In this document: piece by piece, positions 1 through 6,668 of the stretch
Layout: every line of letters starts with the position of its first letter
How positions within the stretch are numbered: the stretch's first letter is position 1
Assembly: GCA_021160885.1 (NCBI GenBank)
Contig: JAGHBR010000527.1
Span: forward strand, 1 to 12,932
DNA: 12,932 bases
DNA from: Caldisericaceae bacterium
GTDB lineage: Bacteria > Calditrichota > Calditrichia > Calditrichales > Calditrichaceae
Reading direction: 5' to 3'
Notes under the pieces: model-generated
The model's database searches: none
What the model was told of the DNA's origin: nothing
The model's input: only the letters and a program-made list of their open reading frames with translations
Made by a program: the position numbers and the translations under genes

Positions 1-72
1 CTTTTAGCATTGGATTTAGATTCCACTTTAGTAGAAATTAATTATAGAAAAAGCAGTAAGTTGATGAAATAA
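1..72 (+). CDS. possible 3' end of an upstream gene (partial)
   Basis: Frame 1 is open from the first base to a TAA at 70-72 and would encode the last 23 residues of a protein beginning before the window (ending in SSKLMK). The other two plus-strand frames hit stops early. The piece is too short for any functional call and could be chance. The 65 bases between it and the next start are AT-rich and look non-coding. Confidence 0.3.
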   Translation, partial: LLALDLDSTLVEINYRKSSKLMK

Positions 73-76
73 TTAA

Positions 77-104
77 TTTACCATGTTTTCTTTTACCATG
101 TTTT
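77..104 (+). repeat. 13-base direct repeat upstream of the lipoprotein gene
   Basis: The sequence TTTACCATGTTTT occurs at 77-89 and again at 92-104, separated by two bases, giving a 15-base period. It lies 34-61 bases before the start codon at 138, where a promoter or operator would be expected. It could be a tandem regulator-binding site. No convincing -35/-10 pair was found around it, so the regulatory role is inferred from position only. Confidence 0.4.
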
Positions 105-137
105 ACATTTTCTATTAATCGTGAAGGAGCTTGAAAA

Positions 138-1076
138 ATGAAAAAATTAACTCTGCTATGCCTGTTTTTTTGTTTATTAGCCTGTCAAAAGAAAAACAAG
201 GTACTCCTTGAATTCAATCCTCCGCTTAACGCAACCTATCGTATGGTGCAAATAGTCAAAGAAGTAATTACCGTTTCAGACGTTATGGGAGACCACCAAT
301 TCGAAATAACCTCCAATACCGGCTATTGTTTTCAGGTGGTGGAAAAGCAGGAATTCATCAGCGCCCTTGATGTCAATTTCGAAAGTTTTAAACTGAAAAT
401 TAAAACACCTACAGATAACTTTCAGTACAATTCGAAAAAATCTGAAGAGCAGTCAAGCCCCTTAGCGTTTTTCTACCAAAAACTACTTGGCCAAAAGTTT
501 AAACTGATTATTAAACGCGATGGAAAAGTTTTAACTGTTCGCGGGTTGGATAACTGGATGGCCGCCATGCTTGATTCTATTGGATTAAATGACGCCGATT
601 TGCGCAGAGCTATCGTTAATTCCTTTAATCAGTTTTACGCTGAAAAAATGCTCAGGCAATCTTTTGACCGCATATTTCATGTGCTTCCGCCAAAGCCGAT
701 TGCCCTGAAAGAAAGTTGGGAAGCTACAGAGAAAGAAGCCACCTATTATTTTCCGATTCAAAAAAATGTAAAATGGACGTGTACCGACTTGTCTCACTCA
801 AAAGTGACTCTCGAAGGGTATTCGAAATTTGCAACTACCGATTCTATTTCGCTTCTTGAACAGTTGAATATTCAGGGTAAATATCACTTTTGGGGTATTG
901 AGACTTCAAATTTTGAAATTGATCCGCAAACTGGCTGGATCCTTTCAGCTAAAAGATTATTATATTTAAAATCCCGAACCTCTGTAAGCGGCCCGGGATC
1001 TAAGAATAATCCTTTAGAAGTACCTGTTAAAATTCAGAGACAAATCCGTTTCTTACCCTTAAGCGCAATACAATGA
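138..1076 (+). CDS. outer-envelope lipoprotein, DUF6263-like
   Basis: Encodes 312 residues. The N-terminus is a lipoprotein signal: two lysines, a hydrophobic stretch, and a lipobox LLAC with the acylated cysteine at residue 16. The mature protein should therefore be membrane-anchored. From about residue 25 to 305 it alternates predicted beta strands with short turns. It contains a LLGQKFKLII segment followed by DGKV (about 115-130) and a KESWE motif (about 193), an arrangement I associate with the uncharacterised DUF6263 family. That assignment comes from pattern memory, not a search. No catalytic motif is visible. The start is supported by AAGGAG at 124-129, eight bases before the ATG. The gene stands alone, is convergent with the Spy-like gene, and is followed by a hairpin. 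Function unknown. Confidence 0.85.
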   Translation: MKKLTLLCLFFCLLACQKKNKVLLEFNPPLNATYRMVQIVKEVITVSDVMGDHQFEITSNTGYCFQVVEKQEFISALDVNFESFKLKIKTPTDNFQYNSKKSEEQSSPLAFFYQKLLGQKFKLIIKRDGKVLTVRGLDNWMAAMLDSIGLNDADLRRAIVNSFNQFYAEKMLRQSFDRIFHVLPPKPIALKESWEATEKEATYYFPIQKNVKWTCTDLSHSKVTLEGYSKFATTDSISLLEQLNIQGKYHFWGIETSNFEIDPQTGWILSAKRLLYLKSRTSVSGPGSKNNPLEVPVKIQRQIRFLPLSAIQ

Positions 1077-1117
1077 AGAAGTTCAGGCAATATGAATACT
1101 GCCTCACTTCTGTCTTT
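1077..1117 (+). terminator. hairpin terminator after the lipoprotein gene
   Basis: An interrupted stem begins right after the stop codon. AGAAGT (1077-1082) pairs with ACTTCT (1106-1111), and AGGCA (1085-1089) pairs with TGCCT (1100-1104), leaving a ten-base loop and a small internal bulge. GTCTTTT follows on the plus strand. The T-run is short, so it may be weak. It lies in the 48-base gap between two convergent genes and could serve both. Confidence 0.55.
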
Positions 1118-1124
1118 TCAGAAT

Positions 1125-1526
1125 TTAGCGTCTGCGTGCAGGACGTTGTGGTGAACGTTGTCTTCCCCTTTTAGCTTGATCCTGACGTTCTTTTAAATAA
1201 GCCTTGTAAGCTTCTTTTTGCTTTTCATCAAGAAGATTCATGATTTGTGTCCGGGTTTGTTCGCGCAGTTCGTCATTGGCAGCCTGGACAGCTCGCCGAT
1301 TGCCCCGGTTTTCCTCAAATACTTTCTTCATTTTCTTGTCGTGTTCTTCAAAGATTTTTTGAACATTCTTTTTTTGTTCTTCACTCAGGTTAAGCCGTTT
1401 TGCCAGCAGGTCAACACGCTGTTCAATGCTTCGCTGCATCGGACGATTAGCTTTACCCGGCTGGGCGCCGACCTGTAAAAAGGAAAAGAAAATAAATGTA
1501 ACAATAAATAGACTGGTTCTACGCAT
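1125..1526 (-). CDS. Spy/CpxP-like periplasmic protein (LTxxQ type)
   Basis: Encodes 133 residues from the ATG at 1526. This start is preferred because AAGGAG sits six bases upstream and the product then opens with a classical Sec signal (MRRTSLF, hydrophobic core, cleavage likely after VGA at 19-21). An upstream in-frame ATG at 1634 would bury that signal behind 36 extra residues. The mature part is almost entirely charged helix. It has an LSEEQ motif (47-51) and a second related LLDEKQ motif (98-103), spaced as in the Spy/CpxP/LTxxQ family of small periplasmic chaperone or stress-sensing proteins. The C-terminus is an arginine-rich tail (about 119-133) ending in RRR. Family members bind unfolded proteins or metals, or modulate envelope-stress kinases; which applies here is not visible. 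Confidence 0.82.
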   Translation of the reverse strand: MRRTSLFIVTFIFFSFLQVGAQPGKANRPMQRSIEQRVDLLAKRLNLSEEQKKNVQKIFEEHDKKMKKVFEENRGNRRAVQAANDELREQTRTQIMNLLDEKQKEAYKAYLKERQDQAKRGRQRSPQRPARRR

Positions 1527-1557
1527 CTCAAACTCCTTTCTTATTGTTTTAGTCTTA

Positions 1558-1586
1558 AAAATATTTGATTCCTTTGTCTGCATCAA
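1558..1586 (-). promoter_or_regulatory. promoter candidate for the Spy/CpxP-like gene
   Basis: On the minus strand, TTGATG (1586-1581) is followed after 17 bases by TATTTT (1563-1558). The implied start of transcription lies about 25 bases before the ATG at 1526. It fits a sigma-70-type promoter in spacing and base content, but AT-rich sequence makes chance matches easy. Confidence 0.4.
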
Positions 1587-1728
1587 TCCTTTAAACCCTT
1601 GCACTTCAATCAGTACAGAACAATCAGATTTCATGCATTAAGCTCAGTGTAATGAAAATCAACAAATATTTTTTATTCAAATATCATGCCAGGGGAAAAA
1701 AGCCTGTACCAGAACAAAAAATCTGTAC

Positions 1729-1779
1729 TGAATTCGTTCTTTTGGTCGCATAGAACGTCAAAAGTGACGAGAGAATTCA
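1729..1779. repeat. nested inverted repeats between kinase and Spy-like gene
   Basis: Outer arms TGAATTC (1729-1735) and GAATTCA (1773-1779) enclose two smaller hairpins: CGTTCT (1735-1740) with AGAACG (1752-1757), and CGTCA (1756-1760) with TGACG (1765-1769). Arms overlap by one or two bases, so not all can form at once. The block lies 38 bases past the end of the kinase gene on the minus strand. It could be a transcript-end structure, but no T-run follows it. The rest of the 291-base gap shows only AT-rich sequence and the promoter candidate. Confidence 0.3.
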
Positions 1780-1817
1780 TTAAATGTAAACAAAAGCTTT
1801 TGAATTGCAACAATATG

Positions 1818-2864
1818 CTAATCTATGGGCAAGGTGAAGTAAAACGTTGAACCGCCTTCACGGTTATTGTAGGCTGCGATTGTGCCTCCATGCTCTTCCA
1901 CCAGAGTTTTGGCAATAAAAAGTCCGAGACCACTACCTCGCATAATGCTTTGTGGTTGCTCCAAACGATAGTACATTTCAAAAATTCTGACTAAATGGTC
2001 AACCGGAATGCCAGGCCCGGAATCACTAATTTGCACCAACAAATGCCGCTTCTTTTTAGCATTCACTTTTACATTAATCCGAATCAGGCCATTCTCTGCG
2101 CTAAATTTAATGGCATTTAAAATAAGATTGAATAGAACGCGTTTAATGGCCACCGCATTGGCTTGAATCTCTGGCAAATCTTTGGGGCAAATCGACTGTA
2201 TTTTAATATTCTTTCGATCGGCCATTACCCATAATGAGCGAATCACTTCATTGAGCAGGTAACTGAATTGAATTTTGCTTTTTGGCAGTAAAGTAAAACG
2301 TCGTTTAAAACGCAAAATGTCAGAAATTTCCTGCAATAATTCAATGGCCAGATCGGATTGTAATAAAATATTTGAAATAATCTTTTTTTGTCCGGGATTC
2401 AACTCACCAAAGACATCCTGATTCAGGAGCTCCACGTAACTGTTCAAATTTTGTAGGGGAGTTCTTAGATCGTGGAGCACCAGAGAAGCCATCTCTTTTT
2501 GCTTTTTCATGCGCCTGGCCAGCTGATAAATATTTTTTAACATAAATTCTAAATTTTTGCCCTGGCTACAAAGCTCCAGAGGCCACACCAGGTCAAAATC
2601 TTCTGCGCTGGTTTCTTCCGGTCCTAAAAACACCCAAAACAGAAAGCCATCTTTTTCCAGTAGTTTTTTGATTGATGGTTGGAGTTCTGCTTTTTTATCT
2701 GAAAGCAAAAAAAAGATGTCGAATCGTTTATCCTGCAACAATTCTATCAACTCTTGTAAGGAAGAAACAAGCTGAAAATCACAGCCTAACTGAGGCAAAA
2801 ATTTTAAAAGATTTTCACAGACACTCTGGTTTTCATTCAAAATCAGAAACGAGGGGCGATCCAT
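1818..2864 (-). CDS. histidine kinase with N-terminal degenerate receiver domain
   Basis: Encodes 348 residues, soluble, with no membrane segment. Residues 1-115 look like a CheY-type receiver fold that has lost its chemistry. The acidic pair is replaced by N10-E11, the strand-3 phospho-acceptor position reads LLSD, and the conserved Lys before the late Pro is Trp (W94-P95). Then comes the kinase core: H-box HDLRTP with H131, N-box around N246-N250, G1 box DSGPGIP (281-287), F-box FEMYYR, and G2 box GSGLGL (310-315). It should autophosphorylate on H131 in the cytoplasm, with input through the pseudo-receiver. No response regulator gene is adjacent. The start lies two bases past the stop of the enoyl-CoA hydratase gene, and its weak AAAGGG site lies inside that gene, so translation is probably coupled. 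An HWE or phosphatase-only role is unlikely because all boxes are intact. Confidence 0.9.
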   Translation of the reverse strand: MDRPSFLILNENQSVCENLLKFLPQLGCDFQLVSSLQELIELLQDKRFDIFFLLSDKKAELQPSIKKLLEKDGFLFWVFLGPEETSAEDFDLVWPLELCSQGKNLEFMLKNIYQLARRMKKQKEMASLVLHDLRTPLQNLNSYVELLNQDVFGELNPGQKKIISNILLQSDLAIELLQEISDILRFKRRFTLLPKSKIQFSYLLNEVIRSLWVMADRKNIKIQSICPKDLPEIQANAVAIKRVLFNLILNAIKFSAENGLIRINVKVNAKKKRHLLVQISDSGPGIPVDHLVRIFEMYYRLEQPQSIMRGSGLGLFIAKTLVEEHGGTIAAYNNREGGSTFYFTLPID

Positions 2865-2866
2865 AA

Positions 2867-3652
2867 CTAACGCCCTTTAAACTGAGGGGGTCTCTTTTCA
2901 AAAAAAGCCTGAATCCCTTCAGTTTTATCCTCCGTATTGCAAACACGTCCAAATTGCAGGGCCTCGGTCTCCATGGCCTGTTCCAGCGGCTGCTCCAAAC
3001 CAAGATTCACAGTTTCTAAAATAGCCCTTACAGCCACCGCCCCTTTGGCAGCAATCTTTTTTAGAATTTTACGACCCGCTGCGATTAATTCGTCAGAAGG
3101 TAGCACACGATTAACCAGGCCGATGCGTAAAGCCTCCTGAGCGTCAATCATGTCGCCGGTTAACATAATTTCCAGAGCGCGGCCCTTCCCTACCAGACGT
3201 GGCAACCGTTGCGTTCCGCCATAGCCGGGAATGATGCCTAAATTGATTTCCGGTTGCCCAAATTTAGCCGTCTCCGAAACTAACCTAAAATGGCAGCTCA
3301 TGGCCAATTCACAACCTCCCCCCAGGGCGTAACCATTTACCAGGGCCACAACCGGCTTAGGAAATTGTTCAATTCGGCTGAATAGTCTCTGGCCAAATCG
3401 GGCAAAGGCAATGGCTGCTTCGGCATTTAATTGTTGAATTTCCTGCAAATCGGCTCCTGCCACAAAGGCTTTGCCGCCAGCCCCGGTAATTAAAATACCT
3501 TTAACCTGCTCGTCTTCTTCCACCTGGTCAAAAAATTGTTGCAATTCCTCTAAAGTCTGGCGATTTAAAGCGTTTAATTTTTCCGGACGATTAATAGTAA
3601 TCAGGGCAATAAATTCTTCAATTTCAACTAACAAATTTTTAAAAGTGGTCAT
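2867..3652 (-). CDS. enoyl-CoA hydratase (crotonase family)
   Basis: Encodes 261 residues from the ATG at 3652, the normal family length. That start has AGGAG two bases upstream (GGAGG four bases upstream). The in-frame ATG at 3700 would add 16 residues reaching into the end of the preceding gene and is not preferred. The crotonase fold is clear: NRPEKLNALN near the N-terminus, the FVAGAD oxyanion-hole region (63-68), GYALGGGCELAMS (108-119) and GQPEINLGIIPGYGGTQRLPR (132-152). Both catalytic glutamates of true hydratases are present (E115 and E135), so hydration of a trans-2-enoyl-CoA to the 3-hydroxyacyl-CoA is the best call, probably short-chain (crotonyl-CoA type). It lies 16 bases after the thymidylyltransferase gene. 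No other beta-oxidation gene is nearby, so the pathway is open. Confidence 0.92.
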   Translation of the reverse strand: MTTFKNLLVEIEEFIALITINRPEKLNALNRQTLEELQQFFDQVEEDEQVKGILITGAGGKAFVAGADLQEIQQLNAEAAIAFARFGQRLFSRIEQFPKPVVALVNGYALGGGCELAMSCHFRLVSETAKFGQPEINLGIIPGYGGTQRLPRLVGKGRALEIMLTGDMIDAQEALRIGLVNRVLPSDELIAAGRKILKKIAAKGAVAVRAILETVNLGLEQPLEQAMETEALQFGRVCNTEDKTEGIQAFFEKRPPQFKGR

Positions 3653-3668
3653 AGCTCCTCCACAAAAC

Positions 3669-4733
3669 TTACAAAAGTTCAATGCGACTCTGGTCGCCAA
3701 TCAAAAAACGATTGGTGGCTGGCCGGCCGTTTGTTTTAACGATTTCAACGTCATTACCCAGCAGACTATGCTCAACGCGAATCGTCACATCAATCAATTT
3801 ACATTTTTCCAACAGAATGCTGAATTCCACTTCACTATTCTTAATCAGACATTCATTGTAAATGGAAGTAAATGGACCGATGTAACTGTTTTCAATGACG
3901 GTGTTTTTCCCAATAATGGCTGGCCCACGAACGGTTGAGTTGATTATACGGGCGTCCTTCTCAAGCACCACTTTGCCGGTGACCAGGCTTTTTTCATCAA
4001 CCTCGCCTTCAATTCTTTCCTGTAGATTGTCCAGCACCAAACGATTAGCTTCGAGCAAATCATATGGTTTGCCGGTATCTTTCCACCAGCCGGTGATTTC
4101 GGAATAGGTCACTTTGTAGCCATGATCTAACAAGTACTGGTGGGCATCGGAAATTTCCAGTTCGCCGCGCGCGCTGGGTTGAATATTGTTCACCGCTTCA
4201 AAAATAGAAGAATCGTAAATGTAAATACCGGCCACGGCAAAATCACTTTTGGGATGCCTGGGCTTTTCTTCAATGCGCACAATGCGGTTGCCGTCCAGTT
4301 CCGGCACACCAAATCTTTGCGGATCTTTTACTTTTGCCAGTGTCAAATGACAATTGCTTTTATTCTTTTCAAACTCTTCGATAAAACGCTTTAAGCCGCC
4401 TACTACCATGTTGTCGCCAAGATAAAAGACAAAGGGTTCATCGCCGATAAAATCCTGTGAAATTTTGACAACATGGGCCAGACCTAACGGCGCTTCCTGT
4501 GGAATGAAGGTCAGCCTGACGCCGAATTGAGAGCCATCGCCTAAAGCATCCGGGATGGCGGTGGAGTCGGCGTTGTACACAATGCCAATCTCTTTAATGC
4601 CCGCTTCGGCGCAATATTCAATGGCGTAGTGAATAATCGGTTTGTTGGCAATAGGAATCAAGTGTTTGTTTTGCGTATGCGTTAAGGGACGTAAACGGGT
4701 TCCACGCCCGCCACTGGTAATCAGAGCTTTCAT
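3669..4733 (-). CDS. rmlA: glucose-1-phosphate thymidylyltransferase, long form
   Basis: Encodes 354 residues. It joins a nucleotide to glucose-1-phosphate to give an NDP-glucose (dTDP-glucose in this family), the entry to dTDP-deoxysugars for surface polysaccharide or glycosylation. The signature GGRGTRLRPLT (8-18), K23 in NKHLIPIANKP, LGDN with metal-binding D107, EEKP (155-158), GELEISD (190-196) and GWWKDTGKPYDLLEAN (215-230) are present. The last 110 residues or so (245-345) form hexapeptide-like beta-helix repeats. This extra domain and the length match the StrD-like long RmlA class rather than the shorter (about 290 residues) enterobacterial RmlA. The start at 4733 is chosen over the ATG at 4739 because AAAGGG (4746-4741) is seven bases from it and only one from the other. 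Related archaeal-type UTP-using enzymes cannot be excluded. No rmlB, C or D lies in the window. Confidence 0.9.
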   Translation of the reverse strand: MKALITSGGRGTRLRPLTHTQNKHLIPIANKPIIHYAIEYCAEAGIKEIGIVYNADSTAIPDALGDGSQFGVRLTFIPQEAPLGLAHVVKISQDFIGDEPFVFYLGDNMVVGGLKRFIEEFEKNKSNCHLTLAKVKDPQRFGVPELDGNRIVRIEEKPRHPKSDFAVAGIYIYDSSIFEAVNNIQPSARGELEISDAHQYLLDHGYKVTYSEITGWWKDTGKPYDLLEANRLVLDNLQERIEGEVDEKSLVTGKVVLEKDARIINSTVRGPAIIGKNTVIENSYIGPFTSIYNECLIKNSEVEFSILLEKCKLIDVTIRVEHSLLGNDVEIVKTNGRPATNRFLIGDQSRIELL

Positions 4734-4783
4734 AAACATGCCCTTTCGAATGATTTAAGGAAATTCAGCTTTAGCAATAATAG

Positions 4784-4812
4784 AAAATAACAAGCGTAAA
4801 GCATACATTCAA
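4784..4812 (-). promoter_or_regulatory. promoter candidate for the rmlA-hydratase-kinase unit
   Basis: On the minus strand, TTGAAT (4812-4807) and TATTTT (4789-4784) are separated by 17 bases, about 50 bases before the rmlA start. It is the best -35/-10 pair I could find in this AT-rich divergent region, and would drive the three-gene minus-strand unit. Confidence 0.35.
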
Positions 4813-4906
4813 GTGACAAAATACAAAATTTGTGGTAATTTTTTAAACTTTTAACGAATTTCCTAACAATGCTTATTATAATTGGAAACCTTTGAAAAAA
4901 TAATTA

Positions 4907-4980
4907 GAATGTCATTCCCGCACAGGCGAGAATCTCTAAGTTGTTGTAAATATAAGATTCCGCATCAAGTACGGAATGAC
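4907..4980. repeat. 70-base paired-palindrome intergenic repeat
   Basis: The element begins GTCATTCC (4911) and ends GGAATGAC (4980), so its tips are inverted repeats. Inside are two small palindromes: 4914-4933 (ATTCCC, eight bases, then GAGAAT, one mismatch from GGGAAT) and 4957-4977 (ATTCCG, nine bases, CGGAAT). Positions 4907-4935 match the reverse complement of 7831-7859 with 27 of 29 bases. This is the layout of a short non-autonomous or REP-like dispersed repeat. It lies between the two divergent promoter candidates. Nothing else stands out in the 384-base gap 4734-5117. Confidence 0.65.
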
Positions 4981-5033
4981 AGGTTTGGAGAATCCCCAGG
5001 TTTTTTCAAAGTTTTTTTAACTGAATCTGTACC

Positions 5034-5062
5034 TTGCATTTCATAGTTTGTTTTAGTAAAAT
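5034..5062 (+). promoter_or_regulatory. promoter candidate for the Gfo/Idh cluster
   Basis: TTGCAT (5034-5039) and TAAAAT (5057-5062) are separated by 17 bases, about 56 bases before the ATG at 5118. The spacing is ideal for a sigma-70-type promoter. It would start the plus-strand oxidoreductase/transporter cluster. Confidence 0.4.
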
Positions 5063-5117
5063 AAAAACTAAATTGATTCATTAAATTGTATTAATTTTAG
5101 TTGAAGGGACACTTGCC

Positions 5118-6476
5118 ATGAAAGCCGATCAAAACTCCATTTCCCGCCGAAAATTTCTAACCCAGGCCAGTTTAGCAGCTGCTGCCTTTACCATTGTACC
5201 GCGTCACGTGTTAGGCGGTAAGGGCTACAAAGCGCCCAGCGACACATTGAATATTGCCTGTATTGGCGTTGGCGGCAAAGGGTACAGTGATTTGCACGCG
5301 GTAGCCAGCGAAAACATTGTGGCGCTTTGTGACGTTGACGAAGACCGGGCCGCCAAAGCCTTTGAAGAATTTCCAAAACCCAAAAAATATTACGACTTTC
5401 GGCGCATGTTAGATAAAGAGCACAAACATATTGACGCCGTAACCATAAGTACGCCGGACCACACACATGCGGTCGCTGCCATGGCTGCCATTCAACTTGA
5501 CAAGCATGTTTTTGTGCAAAAGCCTTTGACCCATTCGGTTTACGAAGCCCGTATGCTGGCCAAAGCGGCCAAAGAAAAAGGCGTGGTCACACAAATGGGT
5601 AATCAGGGGCACGCCGGTGAAGGAGCGCGACTGATTTGCGAATGGATCTGGGCCGGAGCCATCGGCGAAGTTTACGAAGTACACACCTGGACCAACCGAC
5701 CGATCTGGCCGCAGGGTAAAAACGTTACCCGTCCTCAGGAAATACCAACCACACCGCCTACCCTGCACTGGAATATCTGGCTTGGGCCGGCGCCCTGGAG
5801 GCCTTACCATCCGGCTTATGTGCCCTTTAACTGGCGAGGCTGGTGGGATTTCGGCACCGGCGCCCTGGGTGATATGGGCGCTCACATTATGGACATGCCT
5901 TACTGGGCCTTAAAACTTGATTTACCGGAAAGCATTCAGGCAACTTCTACCGGATTTAATGAAGAGACTTACCCGGCAGCTTCCATTGTGCGTTATCAGT
6001 TTCCGAAACGTGGCGACATGCCTCCGGTTAAACTGGTGTGGTACGACGGCGGCCTGATGCCTCCGCGTCCGGAGGATCTGGAAGAAGGCCGACGCATGGG
6101 TAACCAGGGGGGTGGTTGCATCTTTTACGGCACCAAAGGTAAAATCATGTGTTCAGTGTATGGTGAAAATCCGCGTTTAATTCCTGAATCGAAAATGAGA
6201 GAATTTGAAATGCCGCCCAAAACCATTCCACGCTCGCCAGGCATCCATCAGGAATGGATTGAAGCTATCAAAAAAGGAACTAAATCTACCACTGACTTTG
6301 AGTATTCTGCTCGTTTAACAGAAACCATGCTTTTGGGTAATGTGGCCATTAAAGCTGCTAATGAAAACAAAATTTTACGCTACGACGGCAAAAACATGCG
6401 TTTCATAAACAGTGATCAGGCTACTGCCCTGCTTACGCCTGAGTTTCGAAAAGGTTGGTCGCTGGAGGACATGTAG
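5118..6476 (+). CDS. Tat-signal Gfo/Idh/MocA oxidoreductase, QKP variant
   Basis: Encodes 452 residues; AAGGGA lies eight bases before the start. The N-terminus has a twin-arginine signal SRRKFL (9-14) and a short Ala-rich hydrophobic stretch, so it is probably exported folded with bound cofactor, as known for glucose-fructose oxidoreductase. A Rossmann NAD(P) fold follows with GVGGKG (50-55) and the acidic end of strand 2 at CDVD (71-74). The usual EKP motif reads QKP (134-136); the catalytic-type Lys is kept and the Glu is lost. WLGPAP (221-226) and GDMGAHIMD with D252, H256 and D259 mark the C-terminal sugar-binding domain. The family oxidises sugars, cyclitols or glycosides; GH109 glycosidases are Tat-exported relatives using an NAD+ redox mechanism. 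Substrate not predictable. First gene of the plus-strand cluster. Confidence 0.9.
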   Translation: MKADQNSISRRKFLTQASLAAAAFTIVPRHVLGGKGYKAPSDTLNIACIGVGGKGYSDLHAVASENIVALCDVDEDRAAKAFEEFPKPKKYYDFRRMLDKEHKHIDAVTISTPDHTHAVAAMAAIQLDKHVFVQKPLTHSVYEARMLAKAAKEKGVVTQMGNQGHAGEGARLICEWIWAGAIGEVYEVHTWTNRPIWPQGKNVTRPQEIPTTPPTLHWNIWLGPAPWRPYHPAYVPFNWRGWWDFGTGALGDMGAHIMDMPYWALKLDLPESIQATSTGFNEETYPAASIVRYQFPKRGDMPPVKLVWYDGGLMPPRPEDLEEGRRMGNQGGGCIFYGTKGKIMCSVYGENPRLIPESKMREFEMPPKTIPRSPGIHQEWIEAIKKGTKSTTDFEYSARLTETMLLGNVAIKAANENKILRYDGKNMRFINSDQATALLTPEFRKGWSLEDM

Positions 6477-6513
6477 GTTGAGTGCCGCGGTGCAGCAACT
6501 TAAGGTAAAATGG

Positions 6514-6550
6514 TGTAAGGGTTAAGGGTTGAAGGGTTAAAAATTAGGGG
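6514..6550 (+). repeat. TAAGGGTN tandem repeat, copy 1
   Basis: Imperfect units of 7-8 bases (TAAGGGT, TAAGGGTT, GAAGGGTT) followed by a degenerate unit ending GGGG at 6547-6550. Four G-runs occur at 6519, 6526, 6534 and 6547 with spacers of 4, 5 and 10 bases, close to but outside the strict G-quadruplex rule because of the last spacer. Part of the 244-base gap 6477-6720. Similar units occur at 10668-10713 and, on the other strand, at 7974-8008. Confidence 0.65.
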
Positions 6551-6585
6551 ACTTTGGAGTGCATTGAGTGTGCAGATAATGATTT

Positions 6586-6658
6586 AGTTGAACAGTTGAA
6601 TAGTAAATGCGAATAACAGTGAATTACCTAACTATGTCACTCGTTACTCGTTACTCGT
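6586..6658 (+). repeat. period-8 and period-7 short tandem repeats
   Basis: AGTTGAAC (6586-6593) is followed directly by AGTTGAAT (6594-6601), a period-8 pair whose counterpart is at 10728-10744. Further on, ACTCGTT repeats with a period of 7 almost three times (6639-6658). That second array has no counterpart in the other gaps. No ORF or hairpin of note covers this stretch. Confidence 0.55.
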
Positions 6659-6668
6659 CACTTCAAAA

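Noticed and set aside
1527..1634. 36-residue N-terminal extension of the Spy/CpxP-like protein
   Set aside because: The internal ATG at 1526 has a strong AAGGAG site and exposes a proper Sec signal; the extension would hide it.
1791..1802. Palindrome CAAAAGCTTTTG as a terminator for the kinase gene
   Set aside because: The stem is almost all A-T and no T-run follows on the minus strand, so it is unlikely to be an intrinsic terminator.
3653..3700. 16-residue N-terminal extension of enoyl-CoA hydratase
   Set aside because: It overlaps the rmlA stop region, lacks a ribosome-binding site, and the ATG at 3652 has one and gives the normal family length.
4740..5117. tRNA or small RNA gene in the divergent gap
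   Set aside because: No cloverleaf or GTTCRA-type T-loop was seen; structure there is explained by the paired-palindrome repeat.
5409..5885. 158-codon open frame on the minus strand inside the first oxidoreductase gene
   Set aside because: The plus-strand frame has clear family motifs throughout; the antisense product is rich in Arg/Gly/Pro and has no recognisable features.
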